Origin: Candidatus Omnitrophota bacterium
GTDB taxonomy: Bacteria; Omnitrophota; Gorgyraeia; Zapsychrales; Fredricksoniimonadaceae
Length of the DNA: 35,107 nt
Assembly: GCA_021731625.1 (NCBI GenBank)
Contig: JAKFXC010000027.1
Span: 1 to 35,107 of the forward strand
Direction of reading: 5' to 3'
Part shown: piece after piece, positions 32,262 to 35,107 of the stretch
How the letters are laid out: every line of letters begins with the position of its first letter
How positions within the stretch are numbered: position 1 is the stretch's first letter
Translations under genes and position numbers: made by a program
Notes under the pieces: model-generated
What the model saw: the letters and a program-made list of their open reading frames with translations, nothing else
The model's database searches: none
What the model was told of the DNA's origin: nothing

Positions 32262-33980
32262 ATGGATCTTACCAAATTGCCGCCTTATCAAAAACGTGAT
32301 TTTGTCCCCCAGGACGCGGACTTGACCGATACACAGGTGGTGACGACACTCATGACCCAACTCGAGGGTAGGGCCATTACGACCGTCCCTGAATTGGAAC
32401 GCTGGATGCTGGACCGCTCGGAGCTTGAGGCCGCCCTGTCGCAGGCAGGGTCGATTTTGTACATTTTCATGACTTGCCAGACCGATGACCCCAGCAAAGC
32501 CAGTGCCTATTCCAAATTTATAACCACGGTGCTCCCGGCGGTCAAGCCGCTCAATGACCGTTTAAACCGCCGGTATTTAGAGCTGCGCCAAAAGATACGC
32601 TTGGACGAGGCCCGCTATCAGGTTTACGACCGGGACATTAAAACCGATGTGGACATGTTTGTTGAGCAAAATGTGCCCTTGCAGACGAAGGTGGATTTAT
32701 TGGCCCAGGAATATCAGACCGTTTCGGGGGCCATGACCGTGGATTTCGAAGGTAAAGAGCACACCTTGCCGCAGATGAGCAGATACCTTTTAGAAAACGA
32801 CCGGGCTTTGCGGGAGAAGGCCTGGACTGCTGTGGCTGCCCGCCGTCTTGAAGATAAGGATCAATTGGAAAACATCTTCGATCAGATGTTTCGGCTGCGC
32901 AATGAGATCAGCCGCAATGCCGGTTTTAAAAATTTTGTCGAGTATCAGTTCAAGGCGTACCATCGTTTCGATTATACGCCTACCGACTGCAAACGGTATC
33001 ATGAGACCATCGAGGCCTTGATCGTGCCGCTGAATGGCAAAATCTTGGAGCGCCGCAAAACAGAAATGAATGTTAAGACCCTGCGGCCGTGGGATACTGC
33101 CGTGGATCCGTTGGGCCGTCCGCCGCTTAAACCATTTCAAGAGGTCAAGGAATTGATTAGCGGCACGCAGAAAATTTTCAACCGTTTAGACGCGCATTTG
33201 GCAGCGGAGTTTAAGAACATTGATGACCTGGGGCTTTTCGATTTGGCCAGCCGTAAAGGCAAGGCCCCTGGCGGATATCAAAATACGTTGAGCGAAGCGC
33301 GGAAGCCATTTATTTTCATGAATGCCGTCGGATTAGACGATGATGTGCGCACCTTGCTGCACGAGGGCGGCCATGCGTTTCATGCCTTGGCCTGCGCCCA
33401 GGATCCGCTGCTGGAATACCGTCATGGGCCGATGGAATTTTGCGAGGTGGCGTCCATGGCCATGGAACTCTTAGGCGGGGAACACATCAATGTCTTTTAT
33501 AATGAGGCGGAAACCAAACGTTCGAACCGCGAGCATCTCGAGGGGATCATCCATATTCTGGCCTGGGTGGCGAACATCGATGCCTATCAGCATTGGCTGT
33601 ACGAACACCCCAATCATTCAGCGCAGGAGAGACGACAGGCCTGGGTCGGTTTTTATGAACAGTTCGGCGGAAAATTTATCGATTGGTCCCGGCTCGAGGA
33701 GCCCAGGGCGCATTTGTGGCATCGCCAGCTGCATATTTTTGAAGTGCCGTTTTACTATATTGAATACGGCATTGCGCAGCTCGGGGCCTTGCAGGTGTGG
33801 ATGAATGCCCGCAAAAACCCTAAGAAAGCTTTGGCGGATTATCAACGCGGCCTGGCGTTAGGCGGCTCCCGGCCCTTGCCGGAACTGTATAAAGCTGCCG
33901 GCATCGAATTTAATTTCTCCGCCGCCATCATCAAACCTTTGATCGAAGCTGTGACCGCCGAATGGGAAAAACTCAGTTAA
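32262..33980 (+). CDS. M3-family oligoendopeptidase
   Basis: A 572-residue M3 metallopeptidase of the oligoendopeptidase type, cutting short peptides in the cytoplasm. The zinc motif HEGGHAFH is at 367-374 (His 367, Glu 368, His 371), and the third ligand is expected at E395 in CEVASMAMELL. The substrate-binding end has YYIEYGIAQLGALQVW, and the lead-in is typical: LLENDRALREKAWTAVAARR, NEISRNAGFKNFVEYQF. No signal peptide is present. AAAGGG precedes the ATG by 3-4 bases. It overlaps the following methyltransferase gene by 19 bases. Confidence 0.92.
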   Translation: MDLTKLPPYQKRDFVPQDADLTDTQVVTTLMTQLEGRAITTVPELERWMLDRSELEAALSQAGSILYIFMTCQTDDPSKASAYSKFITTVLPAVKPLNDRLNRRYLELRQKIRLDEARYQVYDRDIKTDVDMFVEQNVPLQTKVDLLAQEYQTVSGAMTVDFEGKEHTLPQMSRYLLENDRALREKAWTAVAARRLEDKDQLENIFDQMFRLRNEISRNAGFKNFVEYQFKAYHRFDYTPTDCKRYHETIEALIVPLNGKILERRKTEMNVKTLRPWDTAVDPLGRPPLKPFQEVKELISGTQKIFNRLDAHLAAEFKNIDDLGLFDLASRKGKAPGGYQNTLSEARKPFIFMNAVGLDDDVRTLLHEGGHAFHALACAQDPLLEYRHGPMEFCEVASMAMELLGGEHINVFYNEAETKRSNREHLEGIIHILAWVANIDAYQHWLYEHPNHSAQERRQAWVGFYEQFGGKFIDWSRLEEPRAHLWHRQLHIFEVPFYYIEYGIAQLGALQVWMNARKNPKKALADYQRGLALGGSRPLPELYKAAGIEFNFSAAIIKPLIEAVTAEWEKLS

Positions 33981-34516
33981 GAAAGATGTCCCATGAGGAA
34001 ATCGTCGGCCGGCAGGTGGGCTTGCTGGGCGCCAAAAAACTTCCTTTCTGCGTGGTCTTAAACAGCATCCGCAGTTTGCACAACGTTGGTTCTATTTTTC
34101 GCACGGCTGACGGGGCAGGAGTTGAAAAAATTTGGCTCTGCGGGGCCACCGGCTACCCGCCGCAAGGCGGCATTGCCAAAACTGCGCTTGGCGCCGAGGA
34201 CCATGTGGCCTGGGAGTACCACGAGGATATTTTGACGGTGGTGCGCACGCTCAAAGCCCAAGGGTATCAAATAGTCTTGCTGGAGCAAATGCAGGGCAGT
34301 GTTCCCCACGATCAATTTGTCCCCAAACCCCCGGTCTGCTTAGTCATCGGCAATGAAATCACCGGCATCACCGATGCCTTGCTTTCCCTCTCCGACGCCG
34401 CCATCGAAATCAACATGGCCGGCATCAAAAATTCCCTCAATGTGGCCGTGGCATTTGGCATCGCTGCTTACCAGCTTCGCATGGAAATCCTTGCGCAAAA
34501 ACAAGTTAGGTATTAG
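33962..34516 (+). CDS. SpoU/TrmH-family RNA 2'-O-methyltransferase
   Basis: The 184-residue product is a SPOUT methyltransferase consisting of little more than the catalytic domain. Motif 1 is in VVLNSIRSLHNVGSIFRTADGAG, motif 2 in PPVCLVIGNEITGITDALL and motif 3 in IEINMAGIKNSLNVAVAFGIAAY. Family members 2'-O-methylate tRNA or rRNA ribose; with no extra N-terminal L30-like domain, the substrate is more likely tRNA, but that is a guess. ATG 33962 lies within the end of the M3 gene; ATG 33986, after its stop and preceded by AAGAAAG, is an alternative that removes 8 residues. Confidence 0.9.
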   Translation: MGKTQLRKMSHEEIVGRQVGLLGAKKLPFCVVLNSIRSLHNVGSIFRTADGAGVEKIWLCGATGYPPQGGIAKTALGAEDHVAWEYHEDILTVVRTLKAQGYQIVLLEQMQGSVPHDQFVPKPPVCLVIGNEITGITDALLSLSDAAIEINMAGIKNSLNVAVAFGIAAYQLRMEILAQKQVRY

Positions 34517-34526
34517 AATACGCGCT

Positions 34527-34727
34527 GTGGACATTGACGCCAAAAAACTTCTGCGCAATAAAAAAGTCATCGAAGAAATCAACCGGCACAAGTGGTTAGA
34601 GAGCGAAATCGCCGGTTATGACGTCGGTTTTGAAGCCGCTGCCGAAGACTGGCTGAAGAACCACGCTTCGGCATGGGTGCGTTACCACATGTCCAATTCC
34701 TCCAAACCTCCCGATTCCAAAAAATAG
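34527..34727 (+). CDS. 66-residue conserved-looking helical protein, unknown function
   Basis: A GTG start at 34527, ten bases after the methyltransferase stop, opens a 66-residue frame. The product runs DIDAKKLLRNKKVIEEINRH, KWLESEIAGYDVGFEAAAED, WLKNHASAWVRYHM and a polar tail. It looks like an all-helical small domain; I recall similar small proteins (RNKKVxEEIxRxKWxESExAGxDxGFE) in Omnitrophota and related genomes, often beside other accessory genes. No function is known to me. The Shine-Dalgarno is weak; the short gap suggests coupling with the upstream gene. Confidence 0.7.
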   Translation: MDIDAKKLLRNKKVIEEINRHKWLESEIAGYDVGFEAAAEDWLKNHASAWVRYHMSNSSKPPDSKK

Positions 34728-34730
34728 ACT

Positions 34731-35107
34731 ATGGCTGAGCTTAAGAACATGGCCACTCTTCCTCTCGAGGCAAGGGCTAGGATAGAAAAATTTGTCCTCC
34801 AACTCGTTAAGATCCATGCCGAAAACGTGGTCGGCATTGTGGTTTACGGTTCGGCCGCCGGGATCAATTTTAACCCCAAAACTTCCGATATTAACCTGGC
34901 CGTGCTTTTTCGCACCTTGGATTTTGAGGTTTTTCAAAAAAGCGTGGGTTGGGTGGCGTGGGGACGAAAACAGAATATCAGCGCCCCATTATTCTTGACG
35001 GAAAATTATGTCCGCAGTTCGTTGGATGTTTTTCCCATTGAGTTCAATGAAATTAAAAACCATCACCTGTGCATATACGGGCAGGACATTTTTACGGATT
35101 TGAGCAT
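34731..35107 (+). CDS. nucleotidyltransferase-like protein, cut by window end
   Basis: ATG 34731 opens a frame that continues past the window (125 residues seen). Residues 35-60 read NVVGIVVYGSAAGINFNPKT, then SDINLAVLF, the glycine-serine plus Asp-x-Asp arrangement of the pol beta-type (MNT/KNT) nucleotidyltransferases. The second Asp of the usual SDIDL is Asn here, so metal binding may be weakened. A later DVFPIEFNEIKNHHLCIYGQDIF fits the sheet carrying the third acidic residue (E in PIEF), followed by the common GQDIF. It starts 3 bases after the 66-residue gene's stop. Confidence 0.75.
   Translation, partial: MAELKNMATLPLEARARIEKFVLQLVKIHAENVVGIVVYGSAAGINFNPKTSDINLAVLFRTLDFEVFQKSVGWVAWGRKQNISAPLFLTENYVRSSLDVFPIEFNEIKNHHLCIYGQDIFTDLS

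Noticed and set aside
1-35107. CRISPR arrays, phage genes, transposases
   Set aside because: No regularly spaced direct repeats, cas-like genes, integrases or transposases were seen; the only mobile-like items are the palindrome and the TA remnant.

Overview
The window reads as a slice of a bacterial chromosome, most probably from the candidate phylum Omnitrophota. The main clue is the 988-residue secreted protein at 24944-27910. Its opening (signal peptide, then an LPRPGT motif, HPDNP, and later LSPYEKDRI and LGSQIVREIV) matches, from memory, a large protein family I know only from Omnitrophota genomes. The gram-negative-type envelope genes (SurA-like chaperone, SecDF-YajC, a YbgC thioesterase) and the very tight packing with ATGA overlaps fit that lineage. 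No search could be run, so the phylum is an inference. The standard bacterial code applies: TGA, TAA and TAG all end genes here.

Region 1 (1-978) holds an unidentified C-terminal fragment, a broken HigB-type toxin gene with an in-frame TGA, its intact HigA-type antitoxin, and a tRNA-Ala(CGC). rsmE follows at 1004.

Region 2 (1735-14575) looks like one long operon. A consensus sigma70-type promoter overlaps the rsmE stop codon and is followed by a perfect 17-bp palindrome. Then come recA, recX, alaS, hisD, hisB, hisH, hisA, hisF, hisI, trpE, rpsP, yajC and a fused secDF, ending at a strong hairpin terminator. Most junctions overlap. The exception is a 173-bp giant palindrome sitting between hisB and hisH. 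The his set lacks hisG, hisC and hisE, and trpE is separated from trpBA.

Region 3 (14652-24886) is a second gene train: a drastically shortened mfd, a surA-like chaperone, pdxA, ksgA/rsmA (the surA-pdxA-ksgA order known from E. coli), a YbgC-type thioesterase, a small zinc-ribbon protein, an M20 peptidase, a DUF3108 exported protein, trpB, trpA and an M16 peptidase.

Region 4 (24944-35107) carries the Omnitrophota-type giant protein, then a small operon with its own promoter (57-residue protein, rsfS apparently starting at ATC, argS, recJ). rpmB lies on the opposite strand and shares stop-codon bases with recJ. An M3 oligoendopeptidase, a SpoU-type RNA methyltransferase, a 66-residue conserved-looking protein and a truncated nucleotidyltransferase-like gene follow. 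The window is mostly housekeeping. The points most worth a second look are the giant palindrome, the mini-Mfd, the ATC start of rsfS, the decayed toxin next to a live antitoxin, and the recA promoter/operator.
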